Below, in pieces: positions 1-8,987 of a DNA stretch of 64,000 nucleotides. Numbering within the stretch: position 1 is the stretch's first letter; the number at the start of each line of letters is the position of its first letter. The translations under genes and the position numbers were made by a program. This DNA comes from Salinigranum rubrum (lineage in GTDB: Archaea > Halobacteriota > Halobacteria > Halobacteriales > Haloferacaceae). The stretch covers positions 4,092,001 to 4,156,000 of the forward strand of contig NZ_CP026309.1 in the NCBI RefSeq assembly GCF_002906575.1, in the 5' to 3' direction. The notes beneath the pieces were generated by a model that was not told the origin of the DNA, did no database searches, and saw nothing but the letters and a program-made list of their open reading frames with translations.

Positions 1-146
1 TACCGTTTCGAAACCGTGCGGGATTCCGATTAAACGCTTCGGAACGCCCGAACGGGCCGGACGAGCGAGGACGACCGGTCGCTGCCCAGCGCGTCCGCCT
101 CCGCGTCCCCGGTGGGTTTTTCGACGCGAGTCGCATGGGTTGACCT

Positions 147-854
147 ATGAGCGACTTCGACAAGGAGGCGGAGCGACAGAAACTCCGCGAGAAGTTCGAC
201 CGAGACAAGCAAAAGCGCAAGGAGACCGAACGGATGAGCCAACTCCTCCTGCAGGGGGCGACGATGACGAACCGCCACTGCGACACGTGTGGCGACCCGC
301 TCTTCCGCTACCAGGGACAGGAGTTCTGTGCGACCTGTGAGGGGAGGGCACAGGAGGCCGACGAACAGGCACAGGCACAGGCGCAGACGGAGTCCGACGC
401 GAAGCCCGCGACGACGGACGAGACGGCCGCCGCGGCGGAGGCCGCCGAGGGGACCGGAGCGGCCGACCCCACGACGAACGAGCGTGCGCTCGACGCGGAC
501 GCCGCGGGACATCCCACAGGACAGGGAGGCGGTGGGTACGGAGACGACGCCGAATCGATGGTGGAAACCGCCGCGGGCACGAGCGGGCACGCGGGCACAG
601 GCGCGGACAGGGATACGACGAACACGGGTGCAAGGACGGCGGAAACGAGGACGGGAACGGGACGCACGACGTCGACCGGTTCGGCGTCGGTGGGCGGCGA
701 CGCGCTCGCCGACGCGCGCGCGTCGCTGGTTCGGACGCTGACCCACCACGCACAGCAGGCCGAGGCGGCCGACGGCCCGCGGCGGGCGACGGACCACCTG
801 AGCGCGGCGCGTGAGGCCGCCGAGGCGCTCGCCGCGCTCGAACGGGGGCGGTGA
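147..854 (+). CDS. Sjogren/scleroderma autoantigen 1-like zinc-ribbon protein
   Basis: A 235-residue acidic protein. Residues 1-35 are a charged helix rich in Lys, Glu and Arg. They are followed by a Cys4 zinc ribbon at about 45-65 (CDTC ... CATC) and the segment DPLFRYQGQEFCATCEG, which is the core of the Sjogren's syndrome/scleroderma autoantigen 1 (p27) family. The rest is a low-complexity Ala/Thr/Gly/Asp linker, then a C-terminal helix ending in an Ala/Glu-rich stretch. The family function is unknown. The stop codon overlaps the ATG of the following stress-protein gene (TGATG), so the two are probably co-transcribed. The family call rests on the ribbon only. Confidence 0.85.
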   Translation: MSDFDKEAERQKLREKFDRDKQKRKETERMSQLLLQGATMTNRHCDTCGDPLFRYQGQEFCATCEGRAQEADEQAQAQAQTESDAKPATTDETAAAAEAAEGTGAADPTTNERALDADAAGHPTGQGGGGYGDDAESMVETAAGTSGHAGTGADRDTTNTGARTAETRTGTGRTTSTGSASVGGDALADARASLVRTLTHHAQQAEAADGPRRATDHLSAAREAAEALAALERGR

Positions 855-1243
855 TGGACGTCCTCGTCCCCGTCGACGGAAGCGACCCGAGTTTCCGCGC
901 GCTCGACTTCGGGCTCGACTTCGCGGGGCGGTTCGACGCCTCCCTCCACGTCGTCCACTTCTCCAACCAGGAGACCGAAGCCACGGAGACGATTCTGGAG
1001 CGTGCGCGAGCGCGCGTCGGGGCGTCGGAACTCACCGACGTTCCGACGGTGGAACTCGTCGACCTCGACATCTGGACCGACGCGGGCGTGGGGAAGGCCA
1101 TCGTGGACTACACGCGCGACGAGGGGTACGACCACGTCGTGATGGGTCATCACGGCTCCGGTGCGGTCAAACGCGTTATCCTCGGGAGCGCCGCCGAGGC
1201 CGTGGTCCGGGCCAACGAACTCCCGGTGACGGTCGTCCCCTAG
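854..1243 (+). CDS. Universal stress protein (UspA family)
   Basis: A 129-residue single-domain UspA protein. It starts MDVLVPVDGS, the typical first strand and nucleotide-contacting Asp. It ends with the G-x2-G-x9-G(S/T) type ATP loop, here MGHHGSGAVKRVILGSAAEAVV, followed by the final strand LPVTVVP. It is probably a cytoplasmic ATP-binding stress protein. The ATG at 854 overlaps the previous gene's TGA; a GTG at 851 would add one residue. The stop overlaps the stop of the convergent Hef gene by two bases, so there is no intergenic terminator between them. Confidence 0.92.
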   Translation: MDVLVPVDGSDPSFRALDFGLDFAGRFDASLHVVHFSNQETEATETILERARARVGASELTDVPTVELVDLDIWTDAGVGKAIVDYTRDEGYDHVVMGHHGSGAVKRVILGSAAEAVVRANELPVTVVP

Positions 1244-3855
1244 TCCGTGCCGCTCTCGGCCGACGGGTCGTTCTCGTCGTCCCCGTCGGCTCCGTCCTCG
1301 TCCCCGCTCTCGTCGTACGCGTAGTCGCTCCCGATAACCTCGCGTATCCGCTCGGCGGTCTTTGCACCGACGCCGCGAACCTCCTGTAACTCCTCTTCGC
1401 TCGCCGTCATCACGGCCTCGACGCTCCCGAAGTGTGCGAGCAGCGACTGGGCCGTGACGGGGCCGACGTCCGCGATGGCGCCGACGACGTACTCCTGCTG
1501 CTCGTCGAGCGTCTTCGCCGCCTTCTCGCCGTGGACGCTCACGGTCCGGTCGCGCTCGGTCTGTTCGCGGGAGGCGAGGGTGGCGAGCAGTTCCGTCGTG
1601 TCCGTCTCGTCTCTGGTGTGCAGGACGCTCACGCCGAAGTCCACCGCGAGCGAGGCGATGGCCCCCCGAATGGCGCTCGGGTGGATGTTCCGCTCCTCGT
1701 ACAGTCCGTCGCCCTCGATGATCACCACCGGACGGGCGTAGTGTCGGGACATGTCCCGCGCCTGCCCGAACAGCGAGCGGTCCTTCCCAGTGAGCGTGTC
1801 GAGGAAGTCCGAGACGGTCTTGCGCTCGACGACGACGCGGTCCGAGCAGACGTAGTCGCCGACGGCGAGCGTCTCCAGCCGCGTTCGAATCCCCTCGCGC
1901 GTGGAGAGGTCGCGGGCGATGGTCGAGTCGAGTTCGCGCTGGTCGACGACGAGTTCGACGACGTCCTCGCCCTCGGAGTCGGCGGTTGCGACGGTGCCCT
2001 CCTGAGCGTCATCGGCGGCGGAGTCGTCGCCCGTGGCGCCCGGACCCGCGTCAGCGTCCGTCTCTCCGGCACCGTCGTGCTCCCCGGCCGACGACGCGAA
2101 GTCGGTGAGCGACGAGTCGCGGGCGCTCCCGCCGTTGGCGGCCGGCGTCGACTGCTCGGCCGACGCCTGTGTGGCGGTCGGCGTCGCGTCGGCGTCTCCG
2201 TCGTCCTCGGCGTTCCCGTCGCCGTCCGCATCGCCGTGTCCGTGTCCGCCTCCGCTGCTCTGGCCCTCCCCTTCGAACGCTTCGAGCGTCGTCTCCGCCA
2301 GTTCGCGTTCGAGTTCGTCGGCGACGCCCTTCAGGTCGCGGAGTTCGTCTTCCATCTCCCGCTCTCGTCGCCGAGAGATCCAGAAGAACGCCTCGTCGCG
2401 CGTGTCCTCGGCGAGGAGGACGACGACGCGCCCTTCGGCCTGCCGTCCGGTCCGGCCCTTGCGCTGGATGGAGCGGATGGCCGTCGGGACGGGTTCGAAA
2501 AAGAGCACGAGGTCGACTTCGGGCACGTCGAGGCCCTCCTCCGCGACCGAGGTGGAGACGAGCACCTCGAACTCGCCGGCGCGAAAGTCGTCGAGCGTCT
2601 CCTGCTGTTCTTTCTGACTCATCCCCTCCGAGCCGTCCGTGTCCGATTGGCCGACGAACTTCCGCACGTGGAACGACTCGGCGAGGAAGTCGACGAGCGC
2701 CTCGGCCGTGTCGCGCGATTCGGTGAAGACGATGACGCGCTCGCCGCCGCCGATTCCCAGCGTCTCCGCGAGGAGGATGCGCGTTTGGGAGAACTTCGGG
2801 TGGATGCCGTCGTACGACTCCGCCTCGCGCATCGCCTTTCGCACCTTCGGCTCGGAGACGAGTCGCTGGCTCGCCTTCGACGCGCCGGAGGAGCGGGCGG
2901 CGTTGCGCTGGCGCTCGAAGTATCTCCGTACCGATTCCACGGACTGGGTCTCGACGAGTTCGACCGCTCGGCGGAGCTTCATCACCTCCGCGTGGATGGA
3001 CATCCCCTGGTAGCCCTCGGACTTCCCGGCGTTGATGAGCTTCTGCAACTCGGCGCGCATCCCGTTGAGTTCCTTCTGGGAGAGGTCCGGCGACGTCTTC
3101 CTCGTCACGCCCAGTTCCTTCAGTTTCTCCAGGCGGTCGGAGATGACGTCGTTGAGCAGGTCGCGGATTTCGAGCACCTGATCGGGGAGTTCGATCCGTT
3201 TCCACTCCACCTCGGTGTCGTGGGTGTAGTCGGCGACGTCCGCGTCCTCGTCGGTCATCACCTCGACGTTCGAGAGGCCGAGGTTCTCACACACCTGGAG
3301 GATGGCCTCCTTGTCGCCGCCTGGAGACGCGGACATCCCCGTCACCAGGGGGTGGGAGGCGTCCGCGAGGTAGCGCTCGGCGATGTAGACATACGAGTAG
3401 TCGCCGGTCGCGCGGTGGCACTCGTCGAAGGTGAGATGTGTCACCCCGTCGAGCGAGATGCGGTTGCCGATGAGGTCGTTCTCGACCACCTGTGGGGTGG
3501 CGATGACGATTCGGGCGTCCTCCCAGAGGGCGGCGCGGTCGTCGGGGCGGACCTCGCCGGTGAAGACGACGATGTCGTCGTCGGGAATCGAGAGCGCCTC
3601 GCGGTAGAAGTCGGCGTGCTGTTGGACGAGCGGCTTCGTCGGCGCGAGCATCAGCGACCTCCCGCCGAGTTCGTGGAGGCGTTCGGCCGTCACCAGGAGC
3701 GAGACGGTCGTCTTGCCCAGTCCGGTGGGGAGACAGACGAGCGTGTGCTCGTCCATCGCGGCGCTCGCGAGGCTGAGCTGGTACCGGCGCTGTTCGATGA
3801 ACGACGGGGAGAGCAGCGGGTGGTCGACGTACGCGTCCTCGGACGTGGCCGCCAT
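1240..3855 (-). CDS. hef: Hef-type ERCC4 nuclease / DEAH helicase
   Basis: An 871-residue archaeal XPF/FANCM-like enzyme that acts on stalled replication forks and branched DNA. The N-terminal SF2 helicase has Walker A PTGLGKTT at 43-50, a DECH box near 145 and the helicase C domain with RKGRTGR. A long acidic Asp/Gly/Ala linker follows. The ERCC4 nuclease then has an ERKTVSDF active-site motif, and tandem helix-hairpin-helices (VGPVTAQSLLAHFG, VRGVGAKTAERIRE) lie near the C-terminus, before an acidic tail. The ATG at 3855 is chosen because MAATSEDAYVDHPLL matches family N-termini. The open frame runs 66 codons further upstream but overlaps a separate small gene. It is convergent with the stress-protein gene. 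Confidence 0.95.
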   Translation of the reverse strand: MAATSEDAYVDHPLLSPSFIEQRRYQLSLASAAMDEHTLVCLPTGLGKTTVSLLVTAERLHELGGRSLMLAPTKPLVQQHADFYREALSIPDDDIVVFTGEVRPDDRAALWEDARIVIATPQVVENDLIGNRISLDGVTHLTFDECHRATGDYSYVYIAERYLADASHPLVTGMSASPGGDKEAILQVCENLGLSNVEVMTDEDADVADYTHDTEVEWKRIELPDQVLEIRDLLNDVISDRLEKLKELGVTRKTSPDLSQKELNGMRAELQKLINAGKSEGYQGMSIHAEVMKLRRAVELVETQSVESVRRYFERQRNAARSSGASKASQRLVSEPKVRKAMREAESYDGIHPKFSQTRILLAETLGIGGGERVIVFTESRDTAEALVDFLAESFHVRKFVGQSDTDGSEGMSQKEQQETLDDFRAGEFEVLVSTSVAEEGLDVPEVDLVLFFEPVPTAIRSIQRKGRTGRQAEGRVVVLLAEDTRDEAFFWISRRREREMEDELRDLKGVADELERELAETTLEAFEGEGQSSGGGHGHGDADGDGNAEDDGDADATPTATQASAEQSTPAANGGSARDSSLTDFASSAGEHDGAGETDADAGPGATGDDSAADDAQEGTVATADSEGEDVVELVVDQRELDSTIARDLSTREGIRTRLETLAVGDYVCSDRVVVERKTVSDFLDTLTGKDRSLFGQARDMSRHYARPVVIIEGDGLYEERNIHPSAIRGAIASLAVDFGVSVLHTRDETDTTELLATLASREQTERDRTVSVHGEKAAKTLDEQQEYVVGAIADVGPVTAQSLLAHFGSVEAVMTASEEELQEVRGVGAKTAERIREVIGSDYAYDESGDEDGADGDDENDPSAESGTD

Positions 3856-3928
3856 CGCTCTCAGTTGCGCGCCTCGTCGGTTAAGCGTTGGCGAACCGCG
3901 GTGAAAGTGAAACGGCGGGCGGGCGAAC

Positions 3929-4105
3929 TCACTGGCCGTTCGACGACCCGTCGGCGTCGGCCCAGCGACCGGCGGCGTCTCCGGTCTGCCCCGCGGCGAG
4001 CGAGGCGGAGTCGGAACCATCGCCGTCGCGGACCACGTCCGGAACGGAGTCACCGACGAGTTCGGCCCACTCGGCGACGTGGGACGGACGTGTCTGGGGA
4101 GTCAT
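3929..4105 (-). CDS. Small acidic protein of unknown function (58 aa)
   Basis: The frame starts MTPQTRPSHVAEWAELVG and ends ...WADADGSSNGQ, with a haloarchaeal codon pattern (third positions almost all G/C). A TATA-like element (CGGTTATATGC on the minus strand, 4138-4147) lies about 32 bases upstream, the spacing seen at leaderless starts elsewhere in the window. It occupies the stretch between brp and hef, on their strand. I recognise no family. It could be co-transcribed with hef, whose start is 74 bases downstream. Confidence 0.5.
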   Translation of the reverse strand: MTPQTRPSHVAEWAELVGDSVPDVVRDGDGSDSASLAAGQTGDAAGRWADADGSSNGQ

Positions 4106-4137
4106 GGTGGCTTCAGGAGAGGGATTCTCGAACCGAG

Positions 4138-4147
4138 CATATAACCG
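4138..4147 (-). promoter_or_regulatory. TATA-like box for the 58-aa gene (and perhaps hef)
   Basis: Minus-strand CGGTTATATGC about 32 bases before the ATG at 4105. It suggests a leaderless or short-leader transcript. Confidence 0.45.
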
Positions 4148-4189
4148 TTGTGTCCACTCTCACCGACCGGGAAGAAAGTGTTCGAACCC

Positions 4190-5254
4190 TCACCAGACGC
4201 CCTGCACGCGGTCCATCCAGGTGACGACGACGACGTGCGGGAGCGTGAGCGCGGCGATGCCGACGAGGTACAGCGCGAGCAACGCGTCGGCCTCGGCCAG
4301 CCCCGTCGGCGAGGACGGCACCGCGAGCGCCAGGCCGACGAAGAGGAGGAGCGAAACGGCCGTCAGCGGGGCGGCGTCGCGGGCGAAGCGCCAGAACGCG
4401 GAACCGGCGTCACCGCTCGCGAGCGCACGCTGTGCGCCGGGGTCGACGACGAGGAGGCGGGCGATGTGTCGGAGCGCGTGCCAGAGGGTGAAGTAGAGGC
4501 CGACGGCGAGGACGGGAGGGAGGAGCGCGAAGAAGACCCAGAGGAGGACGAGTTCGCCGCCGTCGGCAAGCCAGGGGCGGGTCGCCGCGCCCCGGCGGAC
4601 GCGCCACGCGCCGAGCGCGACAACGAGCAGCGAACACGCGAGGAGGCCGCCGCCGGCGACGAGGCGTGCCGTCGGCGTGAAGAACGGGGACAGGGAACCG
4701 GTCGGCCCGTCGAAGAGCGCGACGAACGCGGCCACGACACGGCGGTACGCGGTCGGGTGGAAAGCGAGCGGGGCGAGCATCGGCAGGCCGCCGCGAACGA
4801 GCAGTGAGAGCGCACGCTCGACGCGAGTGGGGAGGTGCTCGGCGTCGAGGAGCGCGAGCAAGGCGTAGACGTCGCCCTGGCCCCAGTGGAACCAGGTGAG
4901 GAGGACGAAGAAGACGGCCGCCGAGACGGGCGCGACGAACCACCACGCGAGGTACGCACCGCCGGCGACGAGGTACAGGAGGCCGACGACGACCATCGAG
5001 CGGACCGCGTCGCCACCGGCGGTACGAGCGGGTGCGAGGTGGTCGACCGCGCCGTGCGGGAGGCCGAAGACGAGGACGCTGACGACGAACGGGAGGTAGC
5101 GAACCGCGGGAGGGAGCACCCCCAAAACCGGGACGAGGAGGACGGCCGCGCCCAGCGCGAGCCACGAGGGACGGAGCACGGCCGACGAGAGCGTCCGGCG
5201 AATCGGCGGGGAGAGCGACTCGAGAGCGGTTCGGCTCGGTCGCGGGGAACTCAT
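4190..5254 (-). CDS. blh: Beta-carotene 15,15'-dioxygenase, Brp/Blh family
   Basis: A 354-residue polytopic membrane protein of the Brp/Blh family, which cleaves beta-carotene into two molecules of retinal. Visible family motifs are HGAVDHL near the N-terminal third, WFHWGQGD (histidine that ligates the iron), LWHALRHIARL and LPHVVVVTWMD at the C-terminus. Long hydrophobic helices alternate with Arg-rich loops. The ATG at 5254 gives MSSPRPSRTALESL and overlaps the end of crtY by four bases, implying translational coupling. With crtY and the divergent bop gene it forms a self-contained retinal supply for the light-driven pump. Confidence 0.92.
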   Translation of the reverse strand: MSSPRPSRTALESLSPPIRRTLSSAVLRPSWLALGAAVLLVPVLGVLPPAVRYLPFVVSVLVFGLPHGAVDHLAPARTAGGDAVRSMVVVGLLYLVAGGAYLAWWFVAPVSAAVFFVLLTWFHWGQGDVYALLALLDAEHLPTRVERALSLLVRGGLPMLAPLAFHPTAYRRVVAAFVALFDGPTGSLSPFFTPTARLVAGGGLLACSLLVVALGAWRVRRGAATRPWLADGGELVLLWVFFALLPPVLAVGLYFTLWHALRHIARLLVVDPGAQRALASGDAGSAFWRFARDAAPLTAVSLLLFVGLALAVPSSPTGLAEADALLALYLVGIAALTLPHVVVVTWMDRVQGVW

Positions 5255-6108
5255 CGACTTCGGTCGGGGGACGCGTCCTGTCGGGTCGGTTCCTGCGGCG
5301 AGACGCGGGTCGGGGCGGGGTCCCTCTCGGCCTCGTCGACCGGGTCGCGGTCGAGCGTCTCCGTGTCGCCCTCGTCGTCCAGGGTGAGCCGTCCCCAGCG
5401 GTGCATCACCCACTCGAAGAGCACCAGCCCCTGGACGACGAGGAGGTTCGTCACGAGGAAGAACGCGGCCTCCTCGAACGGGAGCCCGAGGATATCGATA
5501 CCGAGCGTCTGGGTGTCCGAGATGGTCCACACGCCGAGACCGATAGCGACCCGGTCAGCGAACCAGAGGTAGAGCGTGGGAACGGCGACGGCGACCGGCC
5601 ACTCGTGGCGCCGGCGGACGAGGTAGCCGCCGCCGACGGCCCACTGGAGCGCCAGGAGGGGACAGGCCCACACCAGAATGGCCCCGAGGTAGTAGCCCGA
5701 CGTGGTGGTGAGGAGCACACCGCCGAGCGCGCTCAGCGCGAGGAACCCGACGCCGCCGGCCAGGCGAGGCGGGAGCCGGGTGTCGCTCGGTTCGAACGCG
5801 GGCGAGAAGCCCATCGTGTAGAGGAACAGCCCCGAAAGCACCGGCTGGAGGACGAAGAAGAGGTACTCTTCGAGCGGAGCGGAGCCGATGTAGGCGACGA
5901 CCGTCCCCTCGCCGTACCACCAGACGCCCTGGTCGATGAGGAAGTTGTCCCAGGGAGTGGTGTAGACGAGCGCGAGGAGCGTGATGCCGACGAGGCCGGT
6001 GAGCGCCACGCGGCGACGTCCCGACGGGAGCGACGGCGCGGCGCGGAGGAGCAACAAGAGGGGAGGGAGGATGAACACCAGGTGGAAGCCGAGGTAGGTG
6101 AGCCTCAT
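5251..6108 (-). CDS. crtY: Lycopene beta-cyclase, CrtY (CrtYc/CrtYd fused type)
   Basis: A 285-residue integral membrane cyclase that converts lycopene to beta-carotene, the precursor of retinal. It starts MRLTYLGFHLVFILPPLLLL. It has the two related halves of the archaeal/fungal heterodimer-derived cyclase, each with an E-E-x-x-F motif: LEEYLFFVLQP in the first half and FEEAAFFLVTN in the second. The C-terminal tail is acidic. Its end overlaps the brp start. It is transcribed away from bop, and the roughly 225-base gap between them must hold both promoters. Confidence 0.93.
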   Translation of the reverse strand: MRLTYLGFHLVFILPPLLLLLRAAPSLPSGRRRVALTGLVGITLLALVYTTPWDNFLIDQGVWWYGEGTVVAYIGSAPLEEYLFFVLQPVLSGLFLYTMGFSPAFEPSDTRLPPRLAGGVGFLALSALGGVLLTTTSGYYLGAILVWACPLLALQWAVGGGYLVRRRHEWPVAVAVPTLYLWFADRVAIGLGVWTISDTQTLGIDILGLPFEEAAFFLVTNLLVVQGLVLFEWVMHRWGRLTLDDEGDTETLDRDPVDEAERDPAPTRVSPQEPTRQDASPDRSR

Positions 6109-6296
6109 TCGCCACGGGGGGAAGGCGCCGGGCGGGTGGTCGCCGGACGGGTGGTCGTCATCGCTCGACGAGAGGGTAGGACCCGACGGGGATGAAGCTC
6201 ACGGCCGCCGCCGTGTCGGGGGTGGTATTTCAACGTTCTGGCCGGTAGAGGCGCTCTCGGGCGCCGATATTCGCATTTTTCTCTCGATCCGCCATC

Positions 6297-6305
6297 AAAT
6301 ATAAG
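6297..6305 (+). promoter_or_regulatory. bop TATA box
   Basis: AAATATAAG, 28 bases before the bop ATG, in an AT-richer patch of the bop/crtY intergenic region. I did not find a convincing copy of the Bat-type upstream activating sequence, and no bat gene is present in the window. Confidence 0.6.
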
Positions 6306-6333
6306 TCGAGTTCATCCTTAGCCGCGTTCGGGT

Positions 6334-7074
6334 ATGGCACAACCAGGCGCAGGCCTCGAATCGATAGCGCTGTGGATCGGCACGATCGGGATGACACTCG
6401 GCACCCTGTACTTCGTCGCACAGGGATGGTCCGTGCGTGACCCCGACCAGCAAGAGTACTACATCATCACCATCTTCATCCCCGCCATCGCGGCGGCGTC
6501 GTACTTCTCGATGGCCACGGGGTTCGGCCTCATCGAGGTGTCGGTCGACGGGCTCGGAACGCTCGACATCTACTGGGCCCGGTACGCCGACTGGCTGTTC
6601 ACGACGCCGCTGTTGTTGCTCGACCTCGCGCTGTTGGCGGGCGCGGACAGGAACACGATATACACCCTCATCGGGCTGGACGTGTTCATGATCGGAACGG
6701 GTCTCGCGGGCGCGCTGGCCACCGAAGGACAACTGTTCCGCATCCTCTGGTGGGCGATCAGTACGGGCGCGCTGCTCGTACTCTTGTACTTCCTGCTCGG
6801 CACGCTGTCGGAGCAGGCCAGCCAGCAGTCCGGCGACGTCGGTGCGCTGTTCAGCCGGCTCAGAAACCTGATACTGGTCCTCTGGTCGGCGTATCCGGTC
6901 GTCTGGATACTCGGCACGGAGGGTGGTTTCGCCATCGTCCCGCTGGGCATCGAAACGGCGGCGTTCATGGTGCTCGACCTGGCGGCGAAGGTCGGCTTCG
7001 GGTTCATCCTGTTGCAGAGCCGTGACGTCCTCAGCGCGGCGAAGCCGACGGGCGCGTCGGCGACGGCGGACTGA
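6334..7074 (+). CDS. bop: Bacteriorhodopsin (outward proton pump)
   Basis: A 246-residue seven-helix retinal protein. Helix C reads [15 protein letters not shown], giving Arg83, the Schiff-base counter-ion/proton acceptor Asp86 and the proton donor Asp97. This DTD-type arrangement marks a proton pump rather than halorhodopsin (TSA) or a sensory rhodopsin. Helix F has WSAYPVVW. Glu196 and Glu207 correspond to the proton-release pair, and helix G has Asp215 and the retinal-binding Lys219 in [13 protein letters not shown]. It lies divergent to crtY-brp, which make its chromophore. A T-rich stretch follows the gene. Confidence 0.97.
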   Translation: MAQPGAGLESIALWIGTIGMTLGTLYFVAQGWSVRDPDQQEYYIITIFIPAIAAASYFSMATGFGLIEVSVDGLGTLDIYWARYADWLFTTPLLLLDLALLAGADRNTIYTLIGLDVFMIGTGLAGALATEGQLFRILWWAISTGALLVLLYFLLGTLSEQASQQSGDVGALFSRLRNLILVLWSAYPVVWILGTEGGFAIVPLGIETAAFMVLDLAAKVGFGFILLQSRDVLSAAKPTGASATAD

Positions 7075-7100
7075 CTCGAACCGAACGGAGACCACGGACG

Positions 7101-7118
7101 GTCGCGGCCCGGTTTTTT
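7101..7118 (+). terminator. Putative T-tract terminator after bop
   Basis: A GC-rich stretch ends in six consecutive T residues (7113-7118), about 40 bases after the bop stop. This is the usual look of an archaeal oligo-T terminator. Confidence 0.4.
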
Positions 7119-7196
7119 CGACGCCGTCGCCCCGAGAGCAGCAGCGACGGGGCGCCCGGTTCGGCTTCGGACGGCCGGCAGCGACAACGGCCCTCG

Positions 7197-7439
7197 TCAG
7201 ACGATCTGTTCGCCGTCGTCGTCGAACAGTTTGATGGCGTCGACGGGGCAGACGCGGGCGGCGTACTCGGCGTCGAACTCGGCGTCGTCGGGTACCTCGC
7301 GGACGAAGACGCCGTCGTCTCGCTCCTCGCTCCCTTCCAGGTCCGCTTTCCCGTCGTCGAGGTTCTTCTGGAACGCCTCCCACTCGTCGACGCACTGGAA
7401 CATCCCGATGCAGGTGTCGCGGTCGTACTCGATGTGCAT
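7197..7439 (-). CDS. Small ferredoxin, probably [3Fe-4S]/[4Fe-4S] single cluster
   Basis: An 80-residue acidic protein starting MHIEYDRDTCIGMFQCVDEW. The visible cysteines are Cys10, Cys16 and Cys64 (in CPVDAI). This C-x5-C ... CP pattern is that of single-cluster ferredoxins that lack one cysteine and usually hold [3Fe-4S]. It is a cytoplasmic electron carrier, and the partner is not evident from the neighbours. A TATA-like TCTAAACC (minus strand, about 7463-7470) sits 24 bases upstream of the start and supports it. Confidence 0.85.
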   Translation of the reverse strand: MHIEYDRDTCIGMFQCVDEWEAFQKNLDDGKADLEGSEERDDGVFVREVPDDAEFDAEYAARVCPVDAIKLFDDDGEQIV

Positions 7440-7612
7440 GGCTCGGGGTAGACTGGCGGGGGGTTTAGACGTGGCGCCCGACGGGGCTGCGGTTCACCGC
7501 GCCGTGTCTCACGTGGTTTCCCTCGTCTCGACGCGGCTGAAACGACGCCGTTCGTGACCACTGACACCCGAACTCGTGACGCTCACTCCACGGTCGGGAC
7601 GTTCGCCTCCGC

Positions 7613-8293
7613 TCACGTCGTCCGGAACGCGCGGTCGCCGGCGTCCCCCAACCCGGGGACGATGTAGCCGTCGTCGTCGAGGTAGTCGTCGATGGCGACG
7701 GTGAGCAGGTCGGCGTTCGGGTACTCCTCGTCGACGCGGAGCAGGCCGTCCGGTGCGGACACCGCCGAGAGGACGAACAGGTCCGTCGGCTGTTCGACGG
7801 CGTTCGCGAGGACGTGGTCGAGGACGGCACACATCGTGCTCCCGGTTGCGAGCATCGGGTCGGCGACGATGACGGTGTCCTTCGCGCGAATCTCGGGGAG
7901 TTTGACGTAGTCGATGGTGATGGGGAACTCGCCCGCGTCGTTCATGCCTGCCTCCTCGTCGCGGCCGGCGGAGATGACGCCCTGCTTCGCCCGGGGGAAC
8001 GCCTTCAACAGCCCCTCGACGAACGGCGTCGCCGCGCGCAACACGTTGATGATGACGACGTCGTCGAGTCCCTTCACCCGCTCGCCCGTGGTCTCTTGCA
8101 GCGGCGTCTCGATGGAGACGTACTCGGTCTCCATCGCCCCGTCGATGATCTCGTAGCCGCAGATGCGGCCGAGTTTCACCAGCCCCTTCCTGAAGGCGAC
8201 CTGCTCGGTCTCGATGTCCCGCAGGCGAGAGAGGGTGTCCTTCGCCAGCGCGTGCGTGATGAGGTACGCGTTGTCGCGGTCTTCGATAGGCAT
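7613..8293 (-). CDS. upp: Uracil phosphoribosyltransferase
   Basis: A 226-residue enzyme of pyrimidine salvage (uracil + PRPP to UMP). The PRPP loop is [12 protein letters not shown]. The uracil-binding end [14 protein letters not shown] is intact. [16 protein letters not shown] and [12 protein letters not shown] are other family segments. The ATG at 8293 ([14 protein letters not shown]) is supported by a TATA-like TTTTATATC on the minus strand at 8321-8330. The open frame runs further upstream without a stop, but that extension is unlike the family. Confidence 0.96.
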   Translation of the reverse strand: MPIEDRDNAYLITHALAKDTLSRLRDIETEQVAFRKGLVKLGRICGYEIIDGAMETEYVSIETPLQETTGERVKGLDDVVIINVLRAATPFVEGLLKAFPRAKQGVISAGRDEEAGMNDAGEFPITIDYVKLPEIRAKDTVIVADPMLATGSTMCAVLDHVLANAVEQPTDLFVLSAVSAPDGLLRVDEEYPNADLLTVAIDDYLDDDGYIVPGLGDAGDRAFRTT

Positions 8294-8364
8294 CGGTCTG
8301 TGTGAGGTGCGGTCGGGCACCGATATAAAACGGGGGCATCCCCCCGTACCGGCACCCTGACGGC

Positions 8365-8547
8365 TCAGAGCACCCGTATCACGATACCCGTCAGCGCCAT
8401 GAGGACGAGGGCCGCGACGGCGGCGTTCGTGGGCGAAAACGTCGCGAGTCCGACGAAGTCGAGCCCCCAGAGGATGGCCGTCCCGAAGACGGCCGAGAGG
8501 ACGAGGTTCATCACGAACAGGACGCGCGGGTCTCCCTCCGAGGCCAT
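8365..8547 (-). CDS. Small two-helix membrane protein (60 aa)
   Basis: It starts [19 protein letters not shown] and has two hydrophobic segments, at about 8-30 and 36-58, separated by a short polar loop. No catalytic motif is visible. It is divergent from the next small membrane-protein gene, with only about 58 bases between the starts, so the two share a promoter region. It belongs to the class of short haloarchaeal membrane proteins of unknown role. Confidence 0.7.
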   Translation of the reverse strand: MASEGDPRVLFVMNLVLSAVFGTAILWGLDFVGLATFSPTNAAVAALVLMALTGIVIRVL

Positions 8548-8605
8548 ACGCCTCCCATCCGAGGTCGGACTTATCTTCTTTGCGTTCGCGTCCCACCTGT
8601 GAGGT

Positions 8606-8917
8606 GTGCTTCGGAACCGCGACGGCACGCCGGTCGACCCCGTCCCTTTCCTGGTGGTGGCGAGCCTGGGGTTCCTGGTCGCGTTCTCGTTCGGCCCGAT
8701 TTACGCCGGCGCGGTCGGACTGTCGCTCCCCGTCGGCCTGTCGCTCTCGGCCGGACTGTTCGTCGCCGTCACCGTCGGGGCGTACGTCCGTCTCGTCTGG
8801 CACGCCCGCCCCGCGCTCCGCGCGGAGATTCCGCCGGCGACCCGCCTCGCTCGCCTCGTCTACGGCGCACTCTGTCTCGCGCTCCTTATGCTCCTGCTCG
8901 CGCTCCCGCTGCTGTGA
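8606..8917 (+). CDS. Small membrane protein (103 aa)
   Basis: It has a GTG start ([18 protein letters not shown]). Three hydrophobic helices lie at about 14-32, 38-60 and 82-103, with a basic loop ([20 protein letters not shown]) between the second and third. I recognise no family. It is followed after 70 bases by an SRPBCC-fold gene on the same strand. Confidence 0.65.
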   Translation: MLRNRDGTPVDPVPFLVVASLGFLVAFSFGPIYAGAVGLSLPVGLSLSAGLFVAVTVGAYVRLVWHARPALRAEIPPATRLARLVYGALCLALLMLLLALPLL

Positions 8918-8987
8918 CGCTCACGTCACCCACCCGACGCTCGCCCCGGGTCCGAGCGTTTAACCCTCACCCCCGAAACGTACCCCC

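Noticed and set aside
3856-4053. 66-codon N-terminal extension of Hef
   Set aside because: The extension overlaps the separate 58-aa gene in a different frame and is unlike Hef N-termini.
1432-4224. Long open frame on the plus strand opposite hef
   Set aside because: Very long open frames opposite real genes are common in high-GC haloarchaeal DNA. The translation is low-complexity and the minus-strand frame has clear Hef motifs.
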